From Vigna angularis (taxonomy: Eukaryota; Streptophyta; Magnoliopsida; Fabales; Fabaceae), in contig NC_068970.1 of assembly GCF_016808095.1 (NCBI RefSeq), positions 47,899,630-47,963,629 on the forward strand: 64,000 nucleotides of DNA. The letters run 5' to 3'. The position numbers and the translations under genes are program-made. Under the pieces are notes generated by a model that saw only the letters and a program-made list of their open reading frames with translations, was not told the DNA's origin and did no database searches. Below, piece by piece: positions 12,059 to 25,410 of the stretch. The first letter of the stretch is position 1. Each line of letters opens with the position of its first letter.

Positions 12059-12523
12059 TAAGGATGGCAAAAAAGACTACGGATACGGGTATCCGCAGAT
12101 AAAATCTGCGGTGGGTAGTTACTATTCGCGGATATTTATTACCAGCAACTAAAGCGTAGCGGTATTTTAATACCTGCATCTAAACAGGTCGGATGCGAGT
12201 ATTAAACTATCCGTCCCACAAGTATCTACTACCCGCAAAAAATAATAATAAAAAATTTATTTTTATTTTTTTAAAATTAAATTTAATTAAAAATAAAATT
12301 AATTTATATTTGATTAGGTATATATATATATATATATTGTAATTTTATTTAAAAAATATAAAATATTTTATTTTATTTTTTGCTGATATTCGCGGGTACC
12401 GACGGATATTTTCTGAGCGGGTAATCGTGCGGGTAGCAGGCGGGTTGCGGGTCAGATTTGTTTTTGCAGGTCGGGTTGCGAGTAAGCATTATCCGTGTCC
12501 GACCCGACCCGTTGTCATCCCTA
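12059..12523. mobile_element. hAT-type MITE
   Basis: A 465-bp unit with terminal inverted repeats TAAGGATGGCAA and, from the other end, TAGGGATGACAA (10 of 12 match). It is flanked by the perfect 8-bp duplication ATTGAGAG (12051-12058 and 12524-12531). An 8-bp duplication is the hAT signature. The subterminal parts are GC-rich (ACGGGTATCCGC-type phrases on the left, GCGGGTTGCGGGTC on the right) around an AT-rich centre with no coding capacity. Confidence 0.85.
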
Positions 12524-15500
12524 ATTGAGAGGGACACAACAAGTCACAAAATAGGCTTAAATGTTACCTATAATAGACTCTTAATGATATCACATTAAAA
12601 TAATAAAATTGACGTCCAATTCAATCTCATTAAATTATCTCATTTATTTTTAAGAAGTAAACTTAAGTTTAACTCAATTCTACAAAAATTAAATTATAAA
12701 ATATAAGATTTGCATCTACTTATATATTATAATTTAGTCTTATTTTTAGTTGATTTGGATCTTCACCACACTCCCTCGTGTCTAGACATATTCATATCAA
12801 GCATGACACTAAATATATGTAGGTAGTTTGATGATGGTCCAATAGCAAATAGAAAAATAAACCAACAAACAATCAACTTTGATAAAATACAAAGAAAACT
12901 AAATTAATAATTTTATAATTTAATTTAATTAATTTTTTATCATATTATAAAATTATAAAATATACAAACCAAAAATCATAAACTTGTAAATAAAAAGAAA
13001 ATTGTGATTTTGTATATAACTCTTGACTACTTTTAATTGCAACTTTATGTCATATTTATAAATAAAGCACATAATCTTTTATGGTTAAAAACTATAATAT
13101 AAAAAAAGAAATTTCTTATCTCTCATATTTTAACAAACATAAACATATTGAAAATACAATACAATAAAATTCTAAAGCAACGTGTAAGACATATTTAAAT
13201 GTAACAAGTGGTATAGTTCTATTCTTTCTTTTTAATTCAAAATTCTAACAAAATCAATCATATCATGAAAAAAAAAATCAGTTTTTAGATATATTTTATT
13301 TTATTTTTTAACAGTTAATCTGTTTCCAATACATACCTTACATGCTTTAGGTTAAACTAATCCAATATAATGTAACTTTAGTCATTGTTTGGTACGAGAT
13401 TACATTTATAAGTTTATCCTCATTATGTTTCTTATACATTGAAAAATTAATTAATTAATTAGGCCTTGGACGGTGTGGAAGTAAGCCTAAAATTAGTTTT
13501 GTGAAAAGTTTCTTGGCCTTCTAATAATAAGATTTTCAAAGAGCCTAATTGTCACGTGCATGTTTGATAACGTGCAAACTTTGCAACCCTAATGCTAACT
13601 ACATATCCTCAAACCCATGCACTATTTAATGGTCGGTATGCCACTACTTTTAGTTATACTAACACTTCATATTTCTCCTTTTGTTAGGTTATTCTTCTCT
13701 ATCTCTCATCCATTCATTCCTTTATTTAATGGTTTTTTACTTATTGTAATATATTTCCTATTTATTTTTCATTATGGAATTAACTTTCTTTTTTGTTTCT
13801 TGTACATTCTCAAATGGAATCTTATATTCAAATTCGTGAAAAAAAAAATCAAAGGAACTCACATTTATAGCCAAACCTTTCGATAGCTTTTGAGTTGTTT
13901 CATTTGTCCACGGGTATATATTACTTTCTTATGTTCCGAAGCAAATATTATCGGTGCTATGTTACAATTTTTCACAAAAATATCTTGCTTATAATATACT
14001 TATTATTGTTATAATTTGGAAGGCAAAAGATGTTCTATTATATTTCTAATATGACTTGTATTGTTTGTGTATTTCATATTCTAAATACATGTCTGAAATA
14101 AAAGGTTCGCAAACTTTAAATTAAATTAAACTTTGTAAAAACAATTCACACCTTACTTGTATTAAATCGAGTTTTTCGTTACAACTTTTTGTGTAACATA
14201 CAAACATAATTCGAACAAACCTCAAGAGGTTATAAAATGACAATGTAAATGAATAGATTAAAGAAAAATCATTAACAAATGTCAATTAATTTATACAAAA
14301 AAGTTATATAATTTATACAATATTGTTTCATCCTTTTATTTATATCGCGTGAAATTAGTTGCATTCGAGTCAATAATAACTAAGCAAACACGAAGAGAAA
14401 CAACTTTATTTAACTGAAAAGTTCTATACATAGAGTTCGTTTATCAAATGTTATCTATGCATCATACATATAAAGTTCTTGGAATATAAAACCTAAAAAA
14501 CGGAATAACACGAAAGTGTTAAAATAGTTAAGTCTAAATATTATTTAATACATACGATGACTGTTTATCTAAATTTAACACCACAAAAACTTCCAAGTAG
14601 ACCGTCTTTTATGTTTTTTATATCAAACAATTTATTAGTCAATCGTGACAATTATTTAATCAATTCGTTAGAAAGTGGATGATCACATATTAAAATGTTG
14701 TCTGCCTTCATAGGAAAGAAGAATATTCAAGCTCTCGTATTTATGTATTTATCTATATTTAAACATACATAAATATACATACACCAATAGAACATATATA
14801 TTGATACAATGTATTAATATTGTATGTATAGACCTAGTTGAGTTCTTATAATGTAATTATAGAACAATGATAGGTGTGTCTAGGAGAGTTTTTGTTGGTG
14901 ACATGCAAATAGGAATGCTTTAAGTAAAATTATACTTACGAGAACTATAAAGGGTGCTTAAACATAAGGATGTTAGGTGCATATTAAGTGGTAAAAGTTG
15001 TGATTATTTAGCATGAAAGAAAAGGTAACACACTACTTTCTCGTATTAAATGAGTAACCCTGATGTTGTGTTCGTACGGAACCGATAACATTGTGATTTG
15101 GTAAATGTCAATTGTCAGAGAGCACCCATCCAGCAAAACGGTGGCGTTTAACGTGTGAAATCCGTAGTCATATGATGGTATCACTTGTACGACAACGATC
15201 GTAACTAGCATATCGACCAACAAATCTATTCTCACAAACTTCATTTTTGTAAGCTTTCCAACGGAATCCTCTTCCACTGTTCAAAACTCAATTTGGGGCT
15301 TCCAAACCCCAATTCACCCAACACACTATCTCTCCCTCTCTCTCCTTCTCGAAATCATTTTCCATAATTATACAATTAAAAACACAACCTTAATCTTTAC
15401 TAAATCCTCCTCCAAGATTACCTAAAACAACGCTACCAAGATTTATGATTCCAACTATGGTCCAAATCATACTATCGAGAACCAAAAACGCTATCCAAAC

Positions 15501-15870
15501 CATCTTTCTACTGAAAGTTTAGATCACAAAAAGAAAAAACATGTTTCTATTCCAAATCACGAAAAAGCAATAATCTCATATTAAAGAAATTGATAACCGA
15601 ACCCAAATCGTAGAAAGTGTGAAAGAGCAGAAGAATAGATTAGATGGGTGAATCTCTGATAGCACTCAGAAGAAGAAGTGTTCTATAATCCTTAGTAACA
15701 GCTAAAAACTGAGAAACAAACTGAAATTTCCGGCTATACATCTAGAAATTTCGAGAACTTTCACATAAATTAACCAAGCATGCAAAACAGTCTGAAGCAG
15801 TGAAAACCAATACGTACAGATTTTACATCTTGCAAACTTTGATAGTTAGCTCAGGTAAGTTATAAGAGAT
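12524..15870. other. AT-rich intergenic region and probable 3' flank of the small gene
   Basis: 12.5-15.0 kb is AT-rich with short stop-bounded frames only. 15.0-15.87 kb is less AT-rich and lies directly downstream of the minus-strand gene at 15881, so part of it may be its 3' UTR. A minus-strand frame at 15008-15277 (89 codons, beginning at GTG) has no recognisable domain and is not called. Confidence 0.45.
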
Positions 15871-15880
15871 GATGTTAATG

Positions 15881-16240
15881 TCAGTTCCGAGTTGCGGCAC
15901 TCGTTTTTCTGTTCCTTTTCTTCTTGGCTTTCGCTGCAGGAACAGGCTCGGTAACGCTATACAAATCTTTTACACAACGGTACCTCTTGGTGGTGGTAGC
16001 AAAGCTTTCATCTTGGGAGTCCACGGTGGTTTCTGCGACGGAGGAAACATCTCCACCGGAATCGACCTTGCTCTGACGCGGTTTCCCTTGCACCACACTG
16101 TAGCTGCAGCTGTTGTTGCTGCTGTGGTGATCCTCTTCAGAATCTCCGCTGCTGAGTTGAATGAGTTGCTTCGCTGCTTCGATCTCCGAGTGGGAAAACG
16201 TGATCGGCTTCTGGGTGCTCTTGATTTGGTATGTAGCCAT
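15881..16240 (-). CDS. Small plant protein of unknown function, 119 residues
   Basis: An intronless frame starting at ATG 16240-16238 in good context (A at -3, G at +4) and ending in TGA. The protein starts MATYQIK. It has a likely helical stretch FSHSEIEAAKQLIQL at about residues 15-29, an acidic and serine-rich middle, the segment KRYRCVKDLYSVTEP at about 85-99, and a basic C-terminus (KAKKKRNRK) resembling a nuclear localisation signal. I recall similar plant proteins ending in a 'KRYR-V--LY--T-P' segment but cannot name a function. A TATA box 68 bases upstream and a host-like base composition distinct from the surrounding transposons support a real gene. Overlapping frames on both strands are longer by chance because this stretch is GC-richer. 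No signal peptide or membrane segment is visible. Confidence 0.72.
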   Translation of the reverse strand: MATYQIKSTQKPITFSHSEIEAAKQLIQLSSGDSEEDHHSSNNSCSYSVVQGKPRQSKVDSGGDVSSVAETTVDSQDESFATTTKRYRCVKDLYSVTEPVPAAKAKKKRNRKTSAATRN

Positions 16241-16307
16241 GATTTATGGAACAGAGAGAACGATGAATGGTGAATTGGAACTGAAACTGCTCTATCAGAC
16301 ATCGTTG

Positions 16308-16315
16308 TTTTTATA
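16308..16315 (-). promoter_or_regulatory. TATA box of the 119-residue gene
   Basis: TATAAAAA on the minus strand, in GTATAAAAAC. A start of transcription about 30 bases downstream would leave a leader of roughly 40 bases before ATG 16240. It would also exclude the upstream ATG at 16302, which is in another frame. Confidence 0.55.
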
Positions 16316-16319
16316 CTGT

Positions 16320-18012
16320 TTCAAACAATAGGTCGGTTAATTGCTGCAATTTTTTTTCTATTTTATTATTTTGTTCGATTCCGTTTTTGTAGGAGTTAAC
16401 TTTATTTGTGTTATTTTTCATTGCGTTTATATCATATGTATGTAAGAGAATATACCTATTTTACTTGTAGCCTATTTTATTACAGGAAATTGATAGTTTA
16501 TAGATCAAATAAATGTGTTTTTAAAATACGTATAATGAATGAGTTTTAATTTTGTTTTCTATTCTTATCAAATTTGTAATGATTTCTTTTTTCAACTTTG
16601 GTCTTTTATGAAATATTTTTTTTTATTTTTTACAGCTTGAAATTATTGTTTTTAGCTCTTTATATTCTTTAAAAGCAGATTGTTTTAGTTATTTGATAAT
16701 TTCGACGTGAGTATAGTGACACATAATATTAGAAATAAAAAAATATTATTGTAATTTTAGAGGGACCAAAATTATACAATTTTTTTTAAAGAGATTAAAA
16801 TTAAAATATATTAGTTTACTCATTTTCTATGAACATATAAATTAAATATGTTAACAAAAATTAAGATTTGCAAAAAAAAGTATTTTTAATGCCTCTAAAA
16901 TGAAAATGTAAAGATTTGAATATATAAGTAATCAAAATAAAAAGAAATCATTCAAAATGTAAAGGATCCCAAGATTAAATTAAATTTAAGTATAATGACG
17001 TAAAAGCAATTGAAGGTAAAGTAAAATTGAAAATTCTTGAAGATCGAAAACCGCTAATGTAAATTACAGATAAATCAAATAAATAAAAGAGTTAATAGAA
17101 TACTAAAGTAGTTAAACACAATTATTTATGTAATGTGTTTTTCACATTAAATAATATAACACATATGCTTCCACCCTAAACCACCGGTTCATGTTCCATT
17201 TTTATTTAAAATTTAATTAATAATTTGATTTTTATATTTAGATTATTAATTTATTGAGTTTTTACTTTTTAGAAATGTTCAATAGTTTATTATATTAAAT
17301 TAAAGTTAATATTACTAGAATGTGTCACATCTTAGAATTATATACAGTTGGGAATCCAAGTATCATTTTAAGTCTCACATTAAATAGAAACAAGAAAGTA
17401 GAGTATTATATAAAGATAAAAGATTTATTAACTCATTTCCTTAAGATTTTGGATAGAGAGTGGTATCAATTCCTTATATGTTTGAGCTCCAATGTTATTG
17501 GTGTTTGTATCTCTCTGGTGAACATTCTCCTTGTTAGACCCAATAGTAGAACCAATGGTTTGTCTTGGTGATCGACTTAGAGGAGTATAATGATCTCTAT
17601 ATCGAAAGCTTTTTAAATAAAACACTTTCTTGAGTGATCTTATACAAGTTGTTGTGTATCCTTCTAAGCTAAGTCCAATACATAACTATAAAAGACTTAT
17701 TGCAAAAGCTTATAACTACAAGTCCTCTAACATCATTTGCATGTTTTGAATTCTTGGACTTGCTTTTTATCATCATCAAAATATTTTTATCTTCCGTTCT
17801 TATCATTTTTGCTAACAATTAAAATCTAGATTTATCACGTGTCAAAAGTTAGGATTGTCAGTCAAAATCTAAGTTATCTTCTACCTTGAAACCCTCTAAT
17901 TTTGACATGCAACATCTTTCAAGTAGAAAATGAAAAAATTTGACATGTGGCATATGGGTCATCTTTCATATTTAAACACATTGTTGTACTTCCTATGATA
18001 GGATGTATTTAG
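16320..18012. other. AT-rich intergenic region with one half of a dispersed repeat
   Basis: No gene seen. The stretch at about 17000-17160 closely matches 21895-22065 in direct orientation (shared phrases AAAGCAATT-AAGGTAAAGTA and GTGTTTTTCACATTAAAT). The frame at 17320-17571 has no family features. Confidence 0.4.
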
Positions 18013-19090
18013 TGTAAGACCTAGGAAAAATTATTATCTAGAAAGGTGGTGGGTGTGGGTATCATGAATTAAAAATAATAAAAGGTAAATATTAGTAAAA
18101 TGAAGTATAACATAGATGATTAAAGCTCCTTGTTATGAGTTGGTAGTCATGGGTTTGATTCTTGCTATGTACATAGTATATATTTATTATTTTTTTATGT
18201 GCAATTGTGCTGTGTATTAATGTTTATAATAATTGTTGTGCATGTGTTTGATAAAAATTAATTAAAATGGGGAAAGTGAAATTAAAATGTTAATTAAAGT
18301 AGCTTAGGAAAAAGTAAAATAAAATATATTATGTGGTGTTTTATCATGATCAATAAGAATAAAGATAGGGACTTATCAGAATCAATAAAAACAAAGATAC
18401 GAACTTATCAGAATCAATTAGAATAAAGATATTAAAATAAAATATATTATTTAGGGACTTGTCATAATCAATTAAGATAAAAACAATTTTATTTTAGTAT
18501 TATGAAAATAATGGACTTTTATAAAAAAAGTTAAAAAAAACATGAGACAAGTGTGTATCTTATTTATATTATGATAATGTAGAAACCCTAGCCATAATGA
18601 AAAAGAGAAAGAAACTTTGAGGTGTCGTAAGAGTGAGAGTTTGATCGAGTAAAGGTTTGTGAAAGCTCGGGCAATGGAAGAACATTGTTTATTTCAGAAA
18701 AAGTCTTTAGGGGAACCAAGATAAGGGGACTTATATTTATTGTTTGTTTTGTATGATGTGATTTTGTTAATTATGCTTGGTTGATTCACTTGCATGTTAT
18801 ACCTTGATGTTAGCATGTTTCTTTAGGTTGGTAATGATATTATGTTCGGTATTTTCATTCACGAGGAATATAATTTATTTCATCTTGATGTGTTCTATTT
18901 AATACTATGTTGTCAAATAATTTCATCGTGTATAATTTCTTGGTTCACATTGATTTCCTCCTGTGTTGTCTAGTAATTGATTATTCTATTTGGATGTTTT
19001 GTTTTTAGCAAGTTAAATAATACGTATATATCTATTTAACCTATTGGCAATTTCGGTTTTCATCTCATTGTTTAGGATATTTTTAAAAAT
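18013..19090 (+). repeat. Possible start of a Ty3/gypsy-type LTR
   Basis: TGTAAGACCTAGGAAAA at 18013 resembles the common start of a class of plant gypsy LTRs (TGTAAGACCC...). A phrase GGGTTTGATTCTTGC at about 18150 is also seen in such LTRs. The right end, a partner LTR and a target duplication were not found, so this is a weak call. Confidence 0.25.
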
Positions 19091-19093
19091 GTG

Positions 19094-19143
<50 letters not shown>
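19094..19143. repeat. (TA)n microsatellite
   Basis: About 25 uninterrupted TA units. Confidence 0.95.
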
Positions 19144-19150
<7 letters not shown>

Positions 19151-21161
19151 AAAAGTGAAACTTGATTTAGTATGACATTAATAAGATGTGTATTCTCTAT
19201 ATTTAACTTTTGGTTAGCTAATGGTACGAGGTTTTATTAGGTGTTGATTTATTATTTTGGCATTTTCGAATGTGTTTTTCATAATTGTGGCTTGGATGGT
19301 GTTAGACAATTTTGATATTACTATGGTGTATGAAATGGTTGTATGAAACTTTGTTATAATATTATTTGGATGTTATCTTAGGTATTATCTATATTTTTAT
19401 TAAATGTAATTGGATTATTTTTTTCATGGGACGGTTATGGTATAATAATAATTATATTGGTGAGTTGGTTTTCTTTTATAGTCAATAAGGTCACGAAGAT
19501 AAAATTATTTTATTTTAAACAAATCTAGAGTGCAGCAGTAATTAATTATTTGTACATGTTTTTCGAAAAGAAAAGAAAAATGATAACTTATTTCTTTTGG
19601 TAATAGTTATATATATAATATGTATAGGATTTTAGGGGTACGTGACGTGATTTGTGAAAGATTTAATTTAATTTTATTATTATGCATTGTGAGGTTACTG
19701 TGTTATTATATTTTGGACACTAAAAGAAAAGTGGTAGTTAATATTTAGTAGATGCAAGCAGTGAGATAACGACTTTGGATTTTTATAAATATGGATTTGA
19801 TTTATAAATACTATGGATACGCAGTAGTTGTTAAAACAATATCATTTATAGAAACTACGTCTAGTGACTTATGTTTTGAAATTTAACATACAATATTTAA
19901 CGAAATATTATTTATTGAGTGAAACAACTAAAGATTATACTTGTTAAGAATAATATTGAACAAAATATGTGTTAAATGAAATAAGCATTTATAATGTTTC
20001 ATGAAAATAATATTATATATCGTCTAACAGACAATGCTTTACAAATGATGTCAGACATGTGAATACATCTAGCAAACGCTTGACTAAATACTAAAACTTA
20101 AGATTTTATATCCAAACAGTATTTAAAAGAAATGAATAATCTAGGATATCAGTTAAATAAGTCAAATGCTATCATGATATGAGAACATCTCATATCACAA
20201 GAACGCCTAATGTATACATAAAAAGTGACAAACACTATCAAGATCCTAACAATGTGTCTAATCGTTATATCATCTGGTAAAAGGGATAAAGCGTTTGAAC
20301 ACTAGTCTCGTTAAACATAACTAAACGATATTTTTATTAGATAAGCTAACATGTGTGAATATGTTTTAGACACGCAATGTACTTAACGATCACTAACATT
20401 TAAAACATAACTAAACAAAGAAGTCTCTGTATATGGAAAGCTAACTCCAAAACTAGAAAAACACTTAGGTTATTTTTATTGCAATTTTAGGTTATTTTTA
20501 TCATTGAAATCATGTTCATCACCTTTGCATTACATATTCATCATTGTAGTTCATTAGAGCATTATGTCAAACACTTTATGTGCATATCTATTTTTGCATT
20601 TATGCACTATTTTATATCATTCCATCACTCATGATACATTTCATATCACTCATTTGAGCATTATAAAGACTTGCATCTCATTTATAATCATTCATACTCA
20701 TTTTAGCTTGAGAACCCGTGGATTTTACTTCATTTTAGACTAGTTTTGCATATAGGTCTTAAGATTAGATTTAGTTCATTATATAAGTTGCATTCTTAGT
20801 ATATTCTTAGTTAGTTTAGATTTGGCATATTAGATTTCCTTCATCCAGATCATATTAGCACATTCACATTCATTCAAATTTCTTGTCTCTCCTAAGATTG
20901 ATACTTTGGATTTGCACTATGTTATATTAAAGAGAAAATCATTTCGACATAAATCTCAAGTGACAAGAAGGTTTATTAGTTGCCCCCTTCGATTTGTGGA
21001 AAGAGATTTGTCCCTTACACGTCATGTGTTGTTACGCCTTCATCTTCTTCTTCTTCGCTTTCCCTTTCACCATTAAAACATACTACATTATTTCGATTCA
21101 AAAAGCTCATATTAGCATGCATCAAGTAAAGAACTAGGGTTTTTCTTTAGAAAAAAAATAC

Positions 21162-21164
<3 letters not shown>
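19144..21164. other. AT-rich intergenic region, decayed repeat likely
   Basis: No gene seen. At 19990-20450 phrases such as AAACGCTTGACTAAA and GCGTTTGAAC recall, in the opposite orientation, the GTTTAGC-rich tails of the dispersed repeat copies near 9.4 and 26.5 kb. The match is too weak to call a copy. Confidence 0.3.

Positions 21165-21165
<1 letters not shown>

Positions 21166-21227
<62 letters not shown>
21166..21227. repeat. (TA)n microsatellite
   Basis: About 31 uninterrupted AT units. Confidence 0.95.
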
Positions 21228-21230
<3 letters not shown>

Positions 21231-22608
21231 GTCTCTTTAACTTTGGGAAAGAGTACTTATGGGCTTACTTCTTCTTAGAGTGGCCACCATTGAAACTTGT
21301 AACATTTATTAAGATAGGTGTTGTCAAAGCAAAGGGAAAAAATGTTTATAACACTATTCTCCACAAATATTCAATAAAATATCATATCATAAAAAAATGT
21401 TCATGTAGAAAACCAATGCAGTGTCATAATATCACTCCTTAAAGGCAATGCAAAATTCTGATCATAAATGCTTATGCTAGCAGGAATGAGATGATTTTTA
21501 ATAGTGATGAACTATCTTAATGAAATGTGATAATAGTATAAAATGTGGAGACAAGATAAAGTTTTACCTGAGTCTCATAGTGGACGCAAAATGCTCTTAT
21601 GGGATTTGTTCTTACCAGATTATTAACATGTAACTTAATTTTGAATCGCCATGAGGGGGGAAGTCCGCTTGCAAAAACTATAACACTCAAGTCAGTAAGA
21701 GGTTTTTAAAGTGCGTATATGAGTAAATATGATTATGAAATTGTTGAACTACATGTGATAGGATGTATTCATAGTCTTTTCAGCCTATCAATAACACTTT
21801 AATGAGTTTATATCATAAATAGTATTATATTTTCCCTTATTTTTAAAGAGGTTAATACATAACATAGATCTCACACTTAAATACTTTACTTATTAGAGTT
21901 AAAGCAATTAAAGGTAAAGTAAAATTGAAAAATTCAAAAGATAAAAAAAACGTTAATGTAAACTACAAATACTTAAAATAAATAAAAGAGTGCATGGAAT
22001 ATTAAACTAATGATACACAATTACTTATGTCACGTGTTTTTCACATTAAATATAACCCTTAGTTATAATAAATATATAATGTGTTTGTAACGTGAAAAAA
22101 AATGAAATCCAAAACAATGCTGAGCTGGATAGGGGAGAAAAGTTAGTTAGACCACAAGGACACATGGCAAGCAATCAGCAAAGAGAAGGCCAAAGGAAAA
22201 GCATGAGGTGTAAAAGAAAGAATGTATTTCTAAAAGATTATGTGATCTGAGGTTATTTTTATGCGTGTGGTAATTTCTTCTCTGACAATTTTGTTATGCT
22301 CTCTCTCCCTCTCTCAAATGCCTTTTACCAGGTTACACTATTCCAGAACCTATTCTAGAAGGTACCAGTGGGTTGTGTCAGCTGCTTAAAGTTGAAATAA
22401 ACATTTATAGAATTGTATTGAAACATTACATTCTCTGTTTCTGCTTTTACGTTCATTATAAAAGGATTCTACCATTACAGACTTCACTGCTATAAGATCT
22501 CAGTTTTCTTATTCTGTTTCTGGAAATTATCTGTCTCTGGAAATTATCTGTTTCAGTGTTCCATTTTTAATTTAAGCAAATGATTACTAATTATAAGATA
22601 CATACATA
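21228..22608. other. Intergenic region with a dispersed repeat and an LTR-like leader
   Basis: 21895-22065 is the second copy of the repeat seen at 17000-17160. 22100-22560 is less AT-rich, with CTCTCTCCCTCTCTC and paired TCTGGAAATTATCTG phrases near 22520-22550. It may belong to another LTR, but no ends were found. Confidence 0.35.
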
Positions 22609-23880
22609 TATTAGAGTTAGTTTTCTGTTATCTATAACTTTCCTGTTAAGGCTTGTTAAGAGTTAGTTTTCTGGTAAAGTTTTTCTTCAGAACTTAGTTC
22701 TATATAAAACTAAGTTTATGCTCTTGTATTCTTTGAGTTGATCGACCATGGCTCAATCAAGCGAAAACCATTCGGATTTCCACCCTTATACCTCCACCCT
22801 GGTGAAAACCCAACCCTTGTTCTTGTTTCACCTCTCCTCACCAAGATCAACTTCCATCAGTGGCAAAGAGAAATGATGGTAGCTCTTGAAACCAAGAACA
22901 AAGAAAGATTTGTCAACGGTACGTAGTCTTCCCTGCCCTCCGGTCAGTGATCCCCCTCCATGATCCTTGGCACAATTCATCACATTAACTCTAATCTTAA
23001 ATGATCAATTTCACATCAAAGATCTTGGAGAATTGAAGTACTTCTTGGGGCTTGTGGTTGCACATTCTCATCAAGTTCTCAACCGAAGAAAGTATTGTCT
23101 TGACATCATTTCTAAATTTGGCTTATCAGAGTTGTTCCTTCTCCAGCCAATCCCTCTGTCAAGTTGAATGGTACTGATGGAGATCTTGTTTCTGATCCTA
23201 CAAACTTTCGCAAACTCATTGGACAAATTGTTGTATCTCACTCACACGCTGCCTGACATCAGCTTCGCTTTGCAGCAAGTCAACCAATTCATGATAGCAC
23301 CCTGAACTTCTCATTTCCAAGCAGCCACCTTCTGTGACAATCAATCCACTATTTTCTAGCCACCTTCTGTATACAATTTCTCGTAGCTCTCTATTGAGGC
23401 CGAATATAGGGCTCTCGCCACTATTGCCTATGAACTTCAGTGCTTAAAATACATCTCAGATGACTTATTTCTAGCCATACCTTTTCCTATTTCCACCTGT
23501 GACAATCAATCACTATACAGTTTGATAAGAATCCTTCATTCCATGAGCGGACAAAATACATTGAAGTGGATTATCATTTCGTTTGTGCCAAGATCATCGA
23601 CGGGCTCGTTGTTCTCTCACACATTCCCTCCAAACAACTTGTTGATGTTTTTACAAAATCTTTGTATGCACCTTTTTTCTGATTTCATTTCCAAGTTGGG
23701 TTTAATCAATATTCACAACCCAACTTGAGAGGGGTATTAGAGTTAGTTTTCTGTTATATGTAACTTTCTTGTTAAGAGTTAGTTTCCTGTTAAAGTTTTT
23801 CTTCGTATTCTTTGAGTTGATCAATGAAGCAATGCATCTTTTCTTCATTCTTTAACCTCTATTACTTTCACTGATAACAT
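22609..23880 (+). mobile_element. Internally deleted Ty1/Copia element
   Basis: Two LTR-like copies beginning TATTAGAGTTAGTTTTCTG lie at 22609-22743 and from 23735. Both continue to TATTCTTTGAGTTGATC, with internal length differences. Between them is a much shortened Copia interior. At 22785-22920 is a gag N-terminus (LHPGEN, then LVLVSPLL and a W-Q-R-E-M segment). At 22985-23160 is a reverse-transcriptase tail (IKDLGELKYFLGL, RRKYCLDI). At 23515-23728 is the RNase H tail (SFHERTKYIEVDYH-like, then 'VFTKSL'). A polypurine-like GAGAGGGG precedes the right LTR. Integrase and most of the reverse transcriptase are gone, so it cannot move by itself. Confidence 0.6.
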
Positions 23881-25156
23881 ATCACATTAATAACACCTTC
23901 ATATATAATAATTATCTTCATCAATTTTATGTTTGAAAAATCGATCAACTTCGTTTGATTTCCAATTTCATCGGTCTTTTCAGATTTCATTGATAATAAC
24001 ATGCAAGCCTTTTTAGTTTACTTTTAATTATATAAATATATACATTTAGTCCTTATTAGCTATGAAAACAAAACACATACAAGTTAATCTTGCTTTAATG
24101 GAGGTATGATTTTCTATTTTAGGAATGGATAAAAATGAAAAGTTTGAAAGGATGTAACAAATGAAAATATATTATGAAATGCGATATGAATGTAATGAAA
24201 AAGTAATATTGGTAGATTTAACCTTTGTGGAATATTTTGTGATAATGTACTTTTGATGGTTGTTAAGATTTAGAGAATAGTTTAAGAATAGAAATTATAT
24301 TCTTCATGATACTCAATTATTTAAAAAGTTAAGTTATAAACATAATTTTCAATTAATAGAGTTTTATTATATAAAAACCATCATTTCTCTAAAACATTTA
24401 CTTTAAATATTTTTTTACAATCTTTCTAAGATTCTAACTTCATCCTTTATCTTTTTGAAAATCTGAACCAACCTTAAAGACTTCTGGCGTACATAACCAA
24501 TCAATCAAAAGTGTAAAGTTTACTTTGTGCTCTTTTTCTTGAGTTAATTTTGATTTGTTTGCATGTAATCTCCATGGGTTTGCAAATGACTTTAGGAAGT
24601 TCAAAGTGAATCTTTGTTCTTTTGTGGTCATGAGGGAATATTCAAATCATTGATCTAAGTTTTCTTTGTGTTGTTAAAGCTACTATGAGAGTTGTGTTGT
24701 AGATAATACATAGGTGTTAGGAATATGTTAAACAAGGTAAGGGATATTAGTACATTATAATAGTACTTAAAATATTTGATTGATGTGTTGAGGTTGTACT
24801 TCATTGTGTGAATGTGATTATAGTAGCTTTGGTGATTATGGAAATGTATAATTTCAAGTGTTGCTTTTGAACTGAGTTTTGTGTTGACTGGTTGGTGATT
24901 TAATGAATTGTGAGTTTGATTTATTAATTTCATCAAGTGGTTCCATTTGAGATGTTTTTTTAACTAAAAAACGAGTATTTTAAAATGATGAATGAGTAAA
25001 ATTGGTCAGGTGGTCTCCTTGGTGATCTAATATATCTGCATTTGCATATTACATAGACTTACTGGGATAGAGTTTTGGTTGCTTGATGAAAATGGCTTTT
25101 GAAAAAACCAATGGTAAGAGTGGTCTCACTCACTGAGCGAGGTAATGAAGAACTTG
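23881..25156. other. AT-rich intergenic region
   Basis: Low-complexity AT-rich DNA. The minus-strand frames at 24440-24631 and 24655-24936 are asparagine/histidine-rich translations of AT-rich DNA without domains. Confidence 0.45.
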
Positions 25157-25378
25157 AAAAACACTAGAAGGGGGAGTTGAATAGTGTTATTGGAAAAAAA
25201 TTTCACAACCAATATGATATAGAACCTTTGTCGAGATTGAAAGATTTTATTTAGATTATTTAAAAGCCCAACTTTGAAATTAATTTTCTTTTCAAGTGTT
25301 ATTCAATGGTTAAGGGATATTCGCTGCAATGTTTGAATAAAACTTCCTTTTTAATAAAATTCGTTTAGTATAGTAAGC

Positions 25379-25410
<32 letters not shown>

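Noticed and set aside
15008..15277. 89-codon minus-strand frame downstream of the small gene
   Set aside because: It begins at GTG, has no recognisable domain, and lies where a 3' UTR is expected.
15869..16302. Plus-strand 134-codon and minus-strand 110-codon frames over the small gene
   Set aside because: They overlap the better-supported 119-residue frame. The 110-codon frame starts so close to the TATA box that its ATG is probably not transcribed.
18140..18175. tRNA-like B box (GGGTTTGATTC) suggesting a SINE
   Set aside because: No matching A box at the right distance and no SINE tail. The phrase is common in plant LTRs.
22738..22926. 62-codon frame as a host gene
   Set aside because: It is the gag N-terminus of the deleted Copia at 22609-23880.
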